A stretch of DNA of 64,000 bases from Oligoflexia bacterium (lineage in GTDB: Bacteria > Bdellovibrionota > UBA1018), in assembly GCA_014378465.1 (NCBI GenBank), contig JACMNQ010000049.1, forward strand, positions 18,679-82,678, given 5' to 3'. Position numbers and translations under genes: made by a program. Positions within the stretch are counted from its first letter, which is position 1; every line of letters begins with the position of its first letter. The notes below the pieces were generated by a model that saw only the letters and a list, made by a program, of their open reading frames with translations, did no database searches and was not told where the DNA came from. Below are positions 10,511 to 20,897 of this stretch, piece by piece.

Positions 10511-11976
10511 CGAGCGTTCGTCCACTTGCTCGCGAGACTGACGAAGCGGGCTCTTGAGTCCTGAAGCGCAGAAGAGTTCTTGAGCCCCAGGTCATCGCAG
10601 TGTGCCGCGCCCGCGATCAGATCAAACGCAAGGTTCGGATTGGTCGCGTTGCCGTTTTTCTGAGTGATGGACAGGTTGGACCACGGGTCATTGGCTCCGT
10701 TGGTGAAGTAGATGTTCTTCGTCTGGGCATTGAGCAGAGGCTGATAGAAGTTGCGATTGGTGGCAGCCGCATTGACTGGAGTCGTGATTCCGAACACGCG
10801 CTTGCACATGGTGTTGTGGTAATTGAGATCAATTTTTGAGGAGCGGACGGATTCTTTCGGATCATGAAATGCAGTCTGATAATAGCCGTACTCATTGCAG
10901 ATCAGGTAAGTCCACTGGCGCAGTCCCACTCCAGAGGAGTAGTCGGAAGCTTTGGTGCTCAACATGGCTTGAGGTGTGTCCTGCAGCGGAGTCATCCCGA
11001 AGTCCGCAAAAAGCTGTCTACCCACCTGAGCGTAGGCTTTGACTGGATCGCTTGCTCCCTGAATCGCGTCACAGAGTTGATCGCGGTGATCGTACTGAAT
11101 CGCGATGGCGCCCATATCCGCCACGACATAGAGAAAATCGACGGTGTCGATGATTTCCTTGCCGCCGAAGAGCGTTTTCATCGCCAGAGCTTTCTGCGGA
11201 TCCTGCATCGCGGCTTCGACCGATGAAGTCACCTGCTGCATGACTTTCGCACAGTCAGGTCCGGCGACTTTGAAAACATGATGATCATATTCTTCAAAGT
11301 TCGCCCTGGCGAGAACAGGGGCCGATGAGGCCAGGGAGCCTGCGATCAGGTTGGGGAACTTGAGGCGGTAATAAGCGGAGAGCGCGCCAGGGTAGGATCC
11401 ACCGATCGATACCCATTTGCCCTTGAGGTTCAACTTCTGCATCGTGAAGGTCTGAAAAGTTGCCAGATCCTTCAGTGCGTTGGAAGTCGTCAGATACTTC
11501 ATGTTCGCAGTCGTCATTTCAGGGAAAGGCTGGCTCTTGCCGAAATAACGGTGTTCGAGAGCCACCACCGTCGCGCCCAATTTCTGGGCATGCTGGCTGG
11601 TCGCGCCGCCGAGATCTCCGGCGCTGCACTCGGCTTCACCGCAGATGAAGTAAAGAACCGGGGAGTTTTCTCCGTGGGAGTAAGTGGTGCTGATCCAGTA
11701 ACGCTGTTTGAAAGTCCGGGTGTCGCTGGCATCGTCCGGATTGATCCGTTGATCGAAAGCTCCGGCTTGAGCGGCGACTGCAGGAGCTGCGGGGATGACC
11801 GAAGGATCACTCATGCGGCGAGGATCACCGAAGGGAGATTTTTTGGCGGCAGCAGCAGCGAGTCTTTTCAGGTACTGCTGGTAGTAGTATTCTTTTGGAT
11901 CCGCGTGAGCGCTTTGAAGCGAGGCCGAAAAGATGGCGAGCGTTGCAAGAGTGGCAGTAAAAACCTGAAATTTCAT
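10507..11976 (-). CDS. Secreted serine peptidase, S28 (prolyl carboxypeptidase) family
   Basis: Signal peptide; WISTTYSHGENSPVLYFICGEAE; nucleophile motif GGSYPGALSAYYRLKFP; FTNGANDPW near the C-terminus. Confidence 0.85.
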   Translation of the reverse strand: MKFQVFTATLATLAIFSASLQSAHADPKEYYYQQYLKRLAAAAAKKSPFGDPRRMSDPSVIPAAPAVAAQAGAFDQRINPDDASDTRTFKQRYWISTTYSHGENSPVLYFICGEAECSAGDLGGATSQHAQKLGATVVALEHRYFGKSQPFPEMTTANMKYLTTSNALKDLATFQTFTMQKLNLKGKWVSIGGSYPGALSAYYRLKFPNLIAGSLASSAPVLARANFEEYDHHVFKVAGPDCAKVMQQVTSSVEAAMQDPQKALAMKTLFGGKEIIDTVDFLYVVADMGAIAIQYDHRDQLCDAIQGASDPVKAYAQVGRQLFADFGMTPLQDTPQAMLSTKASDYSSGVGLRQWTYLICNEYGYYQTAFHDPKESVRSSKIDLNYHNTMCKRVFGITTPVNAAATNRNFYQPLLNAQTKNIYFTNGANDPWSNLSITQKNGNATNPNLAFDLIAGAAHCDDLGLKNSSALQDSRARFVSLASKWTNAR

Positions 11977-12122
11977 TGGATAAGTCCCCCGTTACTGGAG
12001 GAAAATCAATAGCTCGGCCGGTATCTCATGTCAAACTGGACAGGCGATGAAGTTTGGAACTTCAGAAGCGTAAAAGAAGTGAATGGTTCAGGTATGTGAA
12101 ATGGGTCTGCACTCTGGAGGAT

Positions 12123-13229
12123 TCATCGAATCCTCTCTGATCTGAGCAAGCCATACCTCTGTCCGACATGAGGCCACACTTCGAGCAAGGTGATGAGCAC
12201 TGCCGCGAGGATGGGACCCATGAAGATTCCGAGAATCCCGAACATGCCGAGGCCACCGAAAATGGCGACAAGGCTGACGAGAGGGTGCATTTCACTTTTT
12301 CCTTTCAACACCATGGGTCTGACGAAATTATCCACGACGCCGGTGATTATGCCGAGAATCGCCATGATGACCACTTTGCTCATCGCGCCCTGAATGTAGA
12401 GGTACATGGCCCCGGCGATCCAGACAGGGGCGCTGCCGAGAATCGGGATCCAGGCAAAAATGAAAGTGGCCCCTGCCGCAAGGAATGCAACGGGCACGTC
12501 CAGAATGAGAAAGGATGCGAACATGAGGACTGCCTGCGCAGCCGCCGCAGCCAGCGTGGCCCAGATCGTGGAGACGGCAGTGCTGCTGAAAGTGGTGGCG
12601 ACTCTGGATCTCACTTCTGAATCCAGGGGGAGTCTGTCACGTGTCCAGCTGAGAAATCGTTTGCCGTCGAGAAGCAGAAAGAAGCAGGAGAGAAATCCCA
12701 GAGCGAGCTGAAGAAAGAGCGCAGGCAGATTGGCGGCGATCCCCACAAGTCCGGCGCTGAGCAGCTTGCCCGCGGTCTGAATCCCTGCTCGTGCCTGTTT
12801 ATCGAAATTCTCGGGACTTCCGATGAGGGTCTGGACGGGGCCCCACTGACCCACCCGGTCGACAAGGGATTGGAAGGACAGGTTCTCATTGCTGGCCAAG
12901 GTCTGTCCGAGAGCGATTGCCTGGCGAACAGCGACGGTAAGAAAAAGCCCGAGCGGGATGATGACCAGAAGAAGAATTCCCAAAGTGACGACCGTTGCAC
13001 TCAATTTGGGTCGGTGAGTGCGGTGTTCGAGTTTTTTGAAGAGCGTGTAGGAGAGCATGGCGAGGATGCCTCCCGTCACCACCGCAAGGAGGTAGGGGAG
13101 AACCATCCGAGTCGTGATGACGAAAGCGACCCCGAGCAAAACCAGAAAAGTCACGAGGGTGGTTCGACCGGGAGCCGAAGTTTTGGGAGCTTCTGGAGAG
13201 TAGGTCATTGGAGCAAGGTTCTGTCGCAT
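12123..13229 (-). CDS. AI-2E family transporter (PerM/YdiK-like)
   Basis: 368 aa multi-TM; LAAGATFIFAWIPILGSAPVW and DNFVRPMVLKGKSEMHPLVSLVAIFGGLGMFGILGIFMGPI. Confidence 0.9.
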   Translation of the reverse strand: MRQNLAPMTYSPEAPKTSAPGRTTLVTFLVLLGVAFVITTRMVLPYLLAVVTGGILAMLSYTLFKKLEHRTHRPKLSATVVTLGILLLVIIPLGLFLTVAVRQAIALGQTLASNENLSFQSLVDRVGQWGPVQTLIGSPENFDKQARAGIQTAGKLLSAGLVGIAANLPALFLQLALGFLSCFFLLLDGKRFLSWTRDRLPLDSEVRSRVATTFSSTAVSTIWATLAAAAAQAVLMFASFLILDVPVAFLAAGATFIFAWIPILGSAPVWIAGAMYLYIQGAMSKVVIMAILGIITGVVDNFVRPMVLKGKSEMHPLVSLVAIFGGLGMFGILGIFMGPILAAVLITLLEVWPHVGQRYGLLRSERIR

Positions 13230-13842
13230 TCAGCGGAGCGATGCAAGAACCGCAGCTTTTTTTTAAACGGGCCGGGTCACTCGGGTTTGACACAGAGCGC
13301 TCGCAGCCGATCCTGATGCAAAACAAGTTGAAAGACTCCCAGAGCGGACTGAAAATAGGAATAGTGATTTTTATACTGGGGATCACTGGCGTGTCCATCC
13401 AGATCACGGCGTTGTCATCGTCGTCCCAACTGTTCAGTCCGGAAGAGTCCACGGACTCGAGATACCAGAGCGCCTCTCCGGTCGTCTTGAGGCTCGAATC
13501 TGAATCATCCTGAATGCATCCGAGGCTCAATGCGATTTTCGCGGAGAAGGGCAGGCGAGTGCGATCATTGAAACGAGCGCCAGTCCATTGCCGCGTAAGG
13601 CTCGCAAATCAGCGTGGTTGAAAACCAGATCTCCACGAATCCGGGATTCAGACCGACTTTCATCGAGCTGTTCATGCAGATGCCTTCGCTGTGAAGGTAG
13701 CGGAAGCTGGCATCCGCGAAAAATGCCGAAGACGTCAACAGGAGCAAGTTAACTGAATTGACCGGGCTTTCAGCGAAAATTTTCGTGCTTCGGCAGATTT
13801 TACGCGAAGGTGAACATCCCAAATGCGATCTAGAGAGTGAAA

Positions 13843-13933
13843 TGGAGGAGAGAGAGGGATTCGAACCCTCGTTACGCTATTAACGTAAACACGCTTTCCA
13901 AGCGTGCGCCTTCAACCACTCGGCCATCTCTCC
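13843..13933 (-). tRNA. tRNA-Ser(GGA)
   Basis: Minus strand GGAGAGATGGCCGAGTGGTTGAAGGCGCACGCTTGGAAAGCGTG...GGGTTCGAATCCCTCTCTCTCCTCCA; long variable arm, anticodon GGA. Confidence 0.95.
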
Positions 13934-14129
13934 CCGAAACGATCAAACAAGTTGATGATTTAATCGTTTGGAATACGTATCAAACGTCGGTTGCTTTGGG
14001 AAGCAACTCGTTGAAAGGATTTGAGCGATAACATAACGCGGCGCGAATCAACAGCCGGGAACCTGGACTCTACAGGGTTCCTCAGATTCTCGAAGCGCAC
14101 GGTGCAGCATCGAAGTCAGGAGTGAACTC

Positions 14130-14402
14130 TCAGGCAGAGCGAAATTCAGCGTGAAGATCGCTCGAGCCGGTGCCGATGGCCTCGATGAGAAGACCGCGAC
14201 CGGATTTCAGCTGAAGCGAGTCACCTTCGTGGATGATGAGATCCCGGCCATCGCCTGGCTGTGTGACCCAGATCGTGCCTTTGCTGCAGACGGGATGAAT
14301 CGCATTCCTGTTTTCAGTCAGATCGTCAAAACGGCAGAACTCCCCGTTTGAGAGGGAAATTTTTTTTGAGTTTTCGAGAGAGTATCCCCGTGCGTTTGCC
14401 AT
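14130..14402 (-). CDS. DUF2917-like small protein
   Basis: 90 aa; GTIWVTQPGDGRDLIIHEGDSLQLKSGRGLLIEAIG pattern. Confidence 0.6.
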   Translation of the reverse strand: MANARGYSLENSKKISLSNGEFCRFDDLTENRNAIHPVCSKGTIWVTQPGDGRDLIIHEGDSLQLKSGRGLLIEAIGTGSSDLHAEFRSA

Positions 14403-14479
14403 GACTCGAGCTTACCAGAAAATCAGACGCAGAAGTTCAAAGCTGACTTTCATTTTCCGCAGCTGCACGCCTGTGCCGA

Positions 14480-16363
14480 TCACTTGCTGAGATATTCGCA
14501 GGACATGTACGCGAAACTCGTCGCGGGGACCACATCAGTCGCCGTTTTTCTCAGGACGTCCGCTGCGGGCGTATTTTTTCCGAGATCTTCAGCGAGCACC
14601 TGAGCGGTGATTCCCCAGGATTGGATCTTCTGCTGAGCCTGAAGTGAAAGCTGGCCAAAGACCACTATGGATGTGGGGGCCTTTGAGTGGCTTGCCTTCA
14701 GGCCATCAAAAGCGTTCTTGAAATCAGCGAAGTAGAGCTGGTTGGCCTCGGTCTTCGGAGGACTGTTTTCCGAGAACGTCGCGGACTTGCCCAATTCTTT
14801 CGAAAAATCGTTCGAAAACACTTCGAGAGCATGACCCGCTGCTTCGATGAGCACGACGGTCGGAGGCTGCTGATCGTCGAAACCCTGCAGTTCCTTGAGC
14901 ATCGCCTTGAGTTTGGCGCGATCTGAAAAGCTGGCAACCACGACGCGAAGTTTGCTTTCAGGATGCTTGATTTTTGGTCGCGTCTGAAAGGAACGGTCAA
15001 GACTGAGGGGAGCGGACGCGGGTCTGCGGTTCTGATAGGCGCAGCGAAGTTTGGTTCTGATCTCTTCTCCACGTTCCTTCAGGTTTGAGAGCGCTGGTTT
15101 CTCAATGTAATCCGATGCCCCGAAGTTGAGCGCCTTCATCGCAAGATCCGCATTTTCACGGGCGACCGACGTGATCATGACCACGGCCGGATGATTTGCG
15201 GTGAAGTTTTTCTGCAGATACTCAACGCCGGTCTGCTCGGGCATGTGAATGTCGAGGGTCACGACGTCAATCTGATGTTCCTTGATCATCTTGGCGGCCT
15301 CGAGTCCATTGCCGGCGGTGGCAACGATTTCGAAGCCGTCCTCTTTTTTCAGGATCTGCTTGAGAAGTGTCAGGATGCTCGGAGAGTCGTCCACGCAGAG
15401 GACGCGCAGGATCTGCTGAGGCTCTGGAGTCGGGTTGGATTTCACTTCGCGCGCACTCGTGCCGGAAGTCGGCATCTGAAGAACTTTCGCCGTGGTCACT
15501 CCCGCAGCCACAGGGATGGCCCTGGTGTAGATCGAAGGTCCGTGAGTGGTGACGGGGAGATTCAATCCGCTGAGGGATTCGGAGATCCCGACGAAGAAGT
15601 ACCCTTGAGGCCCGAGGTGAGAAAGCAGCTGGTTTGAGATGGATTTGACCTGTTCGGGGGTGAAGTAGATGAAGACATTTCTGCAGAAGATCACGTCAAA
15701 TGCGCCCTGACCGCCGGGGATGTTCAATAGATTCTTCATTTCAAAGCGGCAGTGCTTCTTGAGTTCTTTTTTCACTTTGACGAACTCTTCGATATCTCCG
15801 GTGCCTCTAACCCAGTGGTCGGCCAGATAGGTCATCGGAACTTCCTTGATCTCCCGGCGGTGGTAGACGCCGTTCGCGGCGATCGCGACCGATTCAGGAT
15901 CCACGTCACTACCGACAATTTCAAAGCTCACGTCCGGGGCCATGCGGGCCAGGTGATGATTGAGGAACATGGCGAGGGAGTAAACCTCCTGCCCACGGCT
16001 GCAGGCTGCGGACCAGATTCGGATCTTTCGATCTCCTCGACCGCGCACAAGTTGAATGAGGCTCTGAAGAGCTTTCTTTTCAAGGTACTCGAAGTGCGAA
16101 AACTCGCGAAAAAAGTAAGTGTGATGCGTCGTCAGCAGAGAGATCAGGGCTGAAGTTTCAGTCTTGGGATCCGCTCTCAATTGAGTGAGGTATTCTTCAA
16201 AGGTATGAATTCCAAGTTCAGCCATGCGCCGCTTGAGGCGAGTTTCGACCATCACGCTCTGGCGCTCACCCAGCTGCACTCCCGTGTGACGCGAAACGAG
16301 CTTGGATACTTCCTGGATTGCGTCGTTCTGATACTGGACTTGAGAGCGAGCTGAGTTCGACAT
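14480..16363 (-). CDS. Fused chemotaxis protein: CheR methyltransferase + CheB-type receiver + degenerate CheB effector domain
   Basis: N-terminal CheR (FFREFSHFEYL, RIWSAACSRGQEVYSLAM, DVIFCRNVFIYF); REC (RVLCVDDSPSIL, VTLDIHMPEQTG, MITS, EKP); C-terminus aligns by eye with CheB methylesterase. Confidence 0.88.
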   Translation of the reverse strand: MSNSARSQVQYQNDAIQEVSKLVSRHTGVQLGERQSVMVETRLKRRMAELGIHTFEEYLTQLRADPKTETSALISLLTTHHTYFFREFSHFEYLEKKALQSLIQLVRGRGDRKIRIWSAACSRGQEVYSLAMFLNHHLARMAPDVSFEIVGSDVDPESVAIAANGVYHRREIKEVPMTYLADHWVRGTGDIEEFVKVKKELKKHCRFEMKNLLNIPGGQGAFDVIFCRNVFIYFTPEQVKSISNQLLSHLGPQGYFFVGISESLSGLNLPVTTHGPSIYTRAIPVAAGVTTAKVLQMPTSGTSAREVKSNPTPEPQQILRVLCVDDSPSILTLLKQILKKEDGFEIVATAGNGLEAAKMIKEHQIDVVTLDIHMPEQTGVEYLQKNFTANHPAVVMITSVARENADLAMKALNFGASDYIEKPALSNLKERGEEIRTKLRCAYQNRRPASAPLSLDRSFQTRPKIKHPESKLRVVVASFSDRAKLKAMLKELQGFDDQQPPTVVLIEAAGHALEVFSNDFSKELGKSATFSENSPPKTEANQLYFADFKNAFDGLKASHSKAPTSIVVFGQLSLQAQQKIQSWGITAQVLAEDLGKNTPAADVLRKTATDVVPATSFAYMSCEYLSK

Positions 16364-16377
16364 GCTTAAACCCCCGG

Positions 16378-16872
16378 CTATGCTGATTTTTTGGGAAGTG
16401 TTTTATTGAGTGCTGCCTGGTCTTCAGAGCTCAGACATCTGGCGATGTCGAGAAGCAGGATCAGGCGATCGTCTTTTTTCACGACGCCCGTGATGTAGTC
16501 GGAACTTTTTGAACTCTGAATTTCCGGTTTTGGTGCGATGTCAGTGGCATTCGGCGCGAGCACGGAATTGATCGAATCGACGACCACTCCCAGTGAGAGC
16601 GGCGAGAGGTCACAGATGATGACCGCAGTCTCGGAGCCGGCCTGGGGTTTGATATTGAATTTCTGCCTGAGATCGAGCACCGAGATCACCTGGCCGCGAA
16701 GATTCATGATCCCCAGAAAGTAAGGCGGAGTGAAGGGGATGGGAGTGATGTCCGGGACGGCAATCACTTCTCGCACGGCGAGAAGCGGGATGGCGTAATC
16801 CTCCTGTCCCAGACAAAAACTCAAGTAACGTTCAAGCGAACTCTTCTGAATCGGGCTGTTGTCGTCGCTCAT
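16378..16872 (-). CDS. cheW: CheW chemotaxis coupling protein (paralogue 1)
   Basis: [57 protein letters not shown]. Confidence 0.93.
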   Translation of the reverse strand: MSDDNSPIQKSSLERYLSFCLGQEDYAIPLLAVREVIAVPDITPIPFTPPYFLGIMNLRGQVISVLDLRQKFNIKPQAGSETAVIICDLSPLSLGVVVDSINSVLAPNATDIAPKPEIQSSKSSDYITGVVKKDDRLILLLDIARCLSSEDQAALNKTLPKKSA

Positions 16873-17182
16873 TTTGCGTACTCCCTCAGGTCGTGATGAA
16901 ACTTTCTACTCAACTTCTCGGGTTTAGTTTCAGCTTGCTTGAGCCTAAACAGGCTAACTGTCGCATGAATTTTTCTGGATAGCTCGGAGACCGGGCAGGA
17001 GAGTCGGCAGTTTGGCGGTGGAGCCGACTTTGTCCTCGAAACCCGAGTTATCCCCAATTTGATTGGGGATAAGTGCATAAGTTCTTCAGTCCAATCCCTC
17101 TGCAGCCAACTCAAAAGGAAAGGGCCGCCCCTGGACTCCAACCTACTGAGGGAGGAGATGAGGACGACCCGGTCGAGATCGA

Positions 17183-18958
17183 TCAGACGTCTTCAAACCT
17201 TGAGTCGTCTTCAGATGGAATGTAGTCGGAACCTACCGCTTTCTTCATGTGAGAATTTGATGCTGATCTCTTTGGGAGTGCAACCACATTACTTGGGTGA
17301 GACGCGGCCTTCTTCTTCGCAGACGTCTTTGCTGGGGCGTGGCTGGTATGCTGAATGGCCAACTGGACCGGGGCACCTTCATGCTTGCCGGTGACCGTGG
17401 CAGTGAGCTCCATGACGACGTCCTTGAGAGTTTCAGCCTGGCCTGAGAGCTGCTCAGACGCCGCTGCAGATTCCTGAGACACAGTCGTGTTCTGCTGAGT
17501 GACCTGGTCGAGCTGCGCCATGGCTTTGTTGATTTCCTGAACACCCTGAGCCTGTTCCTGAGACGCAGTCGCGATCTCGCCGACCATCTGGTTCACTTCT
17601 TCGACGCTGGTCAGAATTTCGTCCAGCACTTCGCCGCATCGTTTTGCAGTCTGGGTGCCGACTTCGACCTTCTGCTTGCCAATGACCACGAGTCCTTCGA
17701 CTTTGGCCTTGGTATTGCTCACGATGCCTTCGACCTTATGAATGCTGCTGTCAAGCATGGCACTGATCTCTTTGGCAGCGTTGCCGCTCATCTGGGCAAG
17801 GTTGCCGACTTCTTCAGCGACGACCGCAAAGCCCTTGCCATGTTCTCCAGCTCTTGCCGCTTCGACAGAAGCGTTGAAGGAGAGAAGCTTCGTCTGAAAC
17901 ACGATGTCATTGATGACTTTGGTCTTGTTGCCGATCTCAGCGATGACTTTCACGATCTCAGCCATTTCATGGTTGCTCGACTCGATCTGCTTCATGATCT
18001 GGGTGTTGCTCTGATTGATATCCTCAATCGACTGGATCATGTCACCGACCGCGGTCTTGCCTTTGACCGCAGTGAGGCGGCTGGTCTCAGAAGAGTTTTG
18101 TGATTTCTTCGCGTTCTCAGAGTTCTTGTTGACCATGGCGGAGACTTCTTCAAGAGACGCGACGGTTTCCTGCAGAGCGGCAGCCTGCTGGGTAGCGCTC
18201 TCACTGAGTTCCGTGCTGGCTCCTGCGATCTGGCGAGAAGCAGAAGCGACTTGATTTGCGCCGTCTGCGAGTTGAGTGGAAATCAGGGTCAGGCCTTTTG
18301 AAAGATTTGCAGAGATGAAATATCCAAGGAGAAGGGCGAAAGCGAAACCTGCACCGATCAAACCCATGCTCAGGTAGTTGGCAAAGGTGGCAGATTTTTC
18401 AGCAAGGGCAGTCCACTTGGCGGCTTCATCGGATTGAAAGGAGATGACCTCCGTCAGCTGTTTGGTCATGATCTTGGAAAGTGGACGGAATTTTTCATTC
18501 ATCATTCTTGAGAAAGTGGCTCGGTTTTCGGCTTTGCCAGTGCTCATCAGCTTTTCAATATTGGCAACAAGGGGTCTGAATTCATTCATGGTTTTCTGAA
18601 TTGCTTCATACTTTTCTTTTTCACCGTCGGCGAATCCACCCTGGTTGTATTTCTTTTCGGCGTCCGCGTAGGCTTCGAAGCCGGCATCGATTTGATCGGC
18701 AATTTCCTTCATTTCCTGGGGAGAGTTGTCGGGGAACCCATATCGATTGACGCCCACTCGAGTTTCGTAGAATGCGGCTCTCATTCTTGCCAGCCAGCGT
18801 GTGTTCGGCAGGTTCTCATTGGCGACGTGTTTGTATTTGAACACAACGTCATTCATCGAGAATCGGTTGATTGCTCCCACGACGGGAAGGCAGCAAGCGA
18901 CTGCAACGAAGGCACTGATCATTTTCACTTTGAGACTGAAGTTGTTCATCATGGTCAT
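17183..18958 (-). CDS. Methyl-accepting chemotaxis protein
   Basis: Two TM segments, periplasmic 4-helix region, signalling hairpin [40 protein letters not shown]. Confidence 0.94.
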   Translation of the reverse strand: MTMMNNFSLKVKMISAFVAVACCLPVVGAINRFSMNDVVFKYKHVANENLPNTRWLARMRAAFYETRVGVNRYGFPDNSPQEMKEIADQIDAGFEAYADAEKKYNQGGFADGEKEKYEAIQKTMNEFRPLVANIEKLMSTGKAENRATFSRMMNEKFRPLSKIMTKQLTEVISFQSDEAAKWTALAEKSATFANYLSMGLIGAGFAFALLLGYFISANLSKGLTLISTQLADGANQVASASRQIAGASTELSESATQQAAALQETVASLEEVSAMVNKNSENAKKSQNSSETSRLTAVKGKTAVGDMIQSIEDINQSNTQIMKQIESSNHEMAEIVKVIAEIGNKTKVINDIVFQTKLLSFNASVEAARAGEHGKGFAVVAEEVGNLAQMSGNAAKEISAMLDSSIHKVEGIVSNTKAKVEGLVVIGKQKVEVGTQTAKRCGEVLDEILTSVEEVNQMVGEIATASQEQAQGVQEINKAMAQLDQVTQQNTTVSQESAAASEQLSGQAETLKDVVMELTATVTGKHEGAPVQLAIQHTSHAPAKTSAKKKAASHPSNVVALPKRSASNSHMKKAVGSDYIPSEDDSRFEDV

Positions 18959-18966
18959 TTCCTCGT

Positions 18967-19494
18967 TTAAGCTGATTTTTTCTGAACGGTTTTGTTAAGT
19001 GCTGCCTGGTCTTCAGAGCTCAGACATCTGGCGATGTCGAGGAGAAGAATCAGGCGATCGTCTTTTTTGACGACGCCCGTGACATAGTCTGAGCTTTTTG
19101 AACTTTGGATTTCTGGCTTCGGGGCGACGTCAGCCGGGTTAGGCGCCAGGACTGAGTTGATCGAGTCCACGACCACTCCCAGTGAGAGCGGTGAGAGATC
19201 GCAGATGATCACTGCTGTCTCGGACGAAGCCTGAGGTTTGATGTTGAATTTCTGCCTGAGGTCGAGCACCGAAATCACCTGGCCGCGCAGATTCATGATC
19301 CCGAGAAAATAAGGAGGTGTGAAAGGGATCGGAGTCACCTCTGGAACAGCAATAACTTCTCTCACCGCCAGAAGCGGAATGGCGTAGTCTTCCTGTCCCA
19401 GCGAGAAGCTGAGATAGCGGTCCAGCGACGCGGTTGCTGTGGAGTGGGGGTCCAGGGTTTTCAAAGCTGGCTTTTCCGGTGCTGCAGTATCCAT
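18967..19494 (-). CDS. cheW: CheW chemotaxis coupling protein (paralogue 2)
   Basis: Near-identical to the 16378-16872 product over almost the full length. Confidence 0.93.
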   Translation of the reverse strand: MDTAAPEKPALKTLDPHSTATASLDRYLSFSLGQEDYAIPLLAVREVIAVPEVTPIPFTPPYFLGIMNLRGQVISVLDLRQKFNIKPQASSETAVIICDLSPLSLGVVVDSINSVLAPNPADVAPKPEIQSSKSSDYVTGVVKKDDRLILLLDIARCLSSEDQAALNKTVQKKSA

Positions 19495-19653
19495 GCAGTT
19501 CTATTCGGCTTCGGGTCCAGAAACTGTAGAACCTGAGGATTTTGTGACAAAATGATCATAAGGATCAGATGAGGTGACGCGTCAAAAGGCTGGCGGAGTT
19601 TTCCGCAAGAGACAGATCTTTCATTCGTCTGCGATCCGATCTATTTAACAGAT

Positions 19654-20856
19654 GTGAAAAAAGCCTATCTTCTCCCGATCTTCCTGATTGTTGCCATCGA
19701 TGTTCTGGGTCTCACGATCATCATCCCGTTCCTTCCTTTTTACGCGCAGAGGTTCGGCGCGAGTCCTTTTCAAGTGGGTTCCCTGATCACGACCTTCTCC
19801 TTCTTTCAGCTGATCTCCGGCCCGATCCTTGGATTTTATTCGGATAAGGTGGGGCGCCGCCCCATGCTCCTGGTGAGCCAGATCGGGACCTTGATCGGCT
19901 TTGTGGTCCTGGCTCGCGCGAGTGCGCTCTGGATGCTCTACCTTTCCCGGTTTCTTGACGGCAGTACCGCGGGAAATATTTCAGTCGCTCAAGCCTATAT
20001 CTCGGATGTGACTGAACCCAAGGACCGCGCCAAGGCTTTTGGAATCATCGGCGTGGCCTTCGGCCTGGGCTTTCTCATCGGTCCGGCGATCTCGGGCTTT
20101 CTCGCCAAGTATGGAGTTCAGTACCCGGCCTACGCCGCATGTTTTCTTTCAGCGACGAGCATCCTGGCGACCTGGTTTTTTCTCCCTGAAGTTCCCCCGC
20201 ATCCCGATGATGCACTTGCTGACGGTTCCGTGCCGGAGCGCCGCCGTGGCTTCTGGCAGTGGGGTCATTACAAGAAGTACTTCGAGGACAAACAGCTCGC
20301 CAACATCCTCTTTCAGTTTCTGGCGTTCGCGTTCGGCTTTTCGACTTTCTTCTCGGGCTTCGCGCTTTTTGCGGAACGGACCTACACTCGACACGGCATC
20401 CCTTTCGGTGTGGCGGAAGTGGGATATCTTTTTGCCTACACCGGCTTCATCGGGTTGATTCTCCAGGGTGGATTCATCGGAAAACTCGTGGCTCGTTTCG
20501 GCGAAGAAAAGCTGATCATCTTTGGATTTGCCTGCGCCGCGGCCGGCTACGCTTTTCTCGGTTTCACCACCGGAGTGATCGGACTCATCATTGCAGCGAC
20601 CATCGCATCAACCGGAACCAGTATGCTGCGCCCTGGCTTGACGAGTTTGGTCTCAAGACGCACCTCACGTAAAGAGCAGGGAAGCATCCTCGGCCTCACG
20701 CAATCCATCACGTCTGTGGCTCAGATCATCGCTCCATTGATTGCAGGCGCTTTGATTCAGTTTGGCTTTTTGACGGGCTGGGCGCTTTCTGCAGCCTTCT
20801 TCTGTTTTGTGGGCCTTGTCATGATCTGCCGGTTGCGTACGCCCCAGACTGCGTGA
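19654..20856 (+). CDS. MFS transporter (TetA-like efflux type)
   Basis: GFYSDKVGRRPMLL (MFS motif A); 12-TM pattern; 400 aa. Confidence 0.9.
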   Translation: MKKAYLLPIFLIVAIDVLGLTIIIPFLPFYAQRFGASPFQVGSLITTFSFFQLISGPILGFYSDKVGRRPMLLVSQIGTLIGFVVLARASALWMLYLSRFLDGSTAGNISVAQAYISDVTEPKDRAKAFGIIGVAFGLGFLIGPAISGFLAKYGVQYPAYAACFLSATSILATWFFLPEVPPHPDDALADGSVPERRRGFWQWGHYKKYFEDKQLANILFQFLAFAFGFSTFFSGFALFAERTYTRHGIPFGVAEVGYLFAYTGFIGLILQGGFIGKLVARFGEEKLIIFGFACAAAGYAFLGFTTGVIGLIIAATIASTGTSMLRPGLTSLVSRRTSRKEQGSILGLTQSITSVAQIIAPLIAGALIQFGFLTGWALSAAFFCFVGLVMICRLRTPQTA

Positions 20857-20897
20857 ATAATGGGGAAGAAGTTTAAAAACCGAAAGAGGATATTTCG

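Noticed and set aside
12886-13530. 214-aa minus ORF overlapping the AI-2E transporter
   Set aside because: The portion inside the transporter is out of frame; only the 13230-13530 part may be meaningful and is treated as a possible frameshifted gene.
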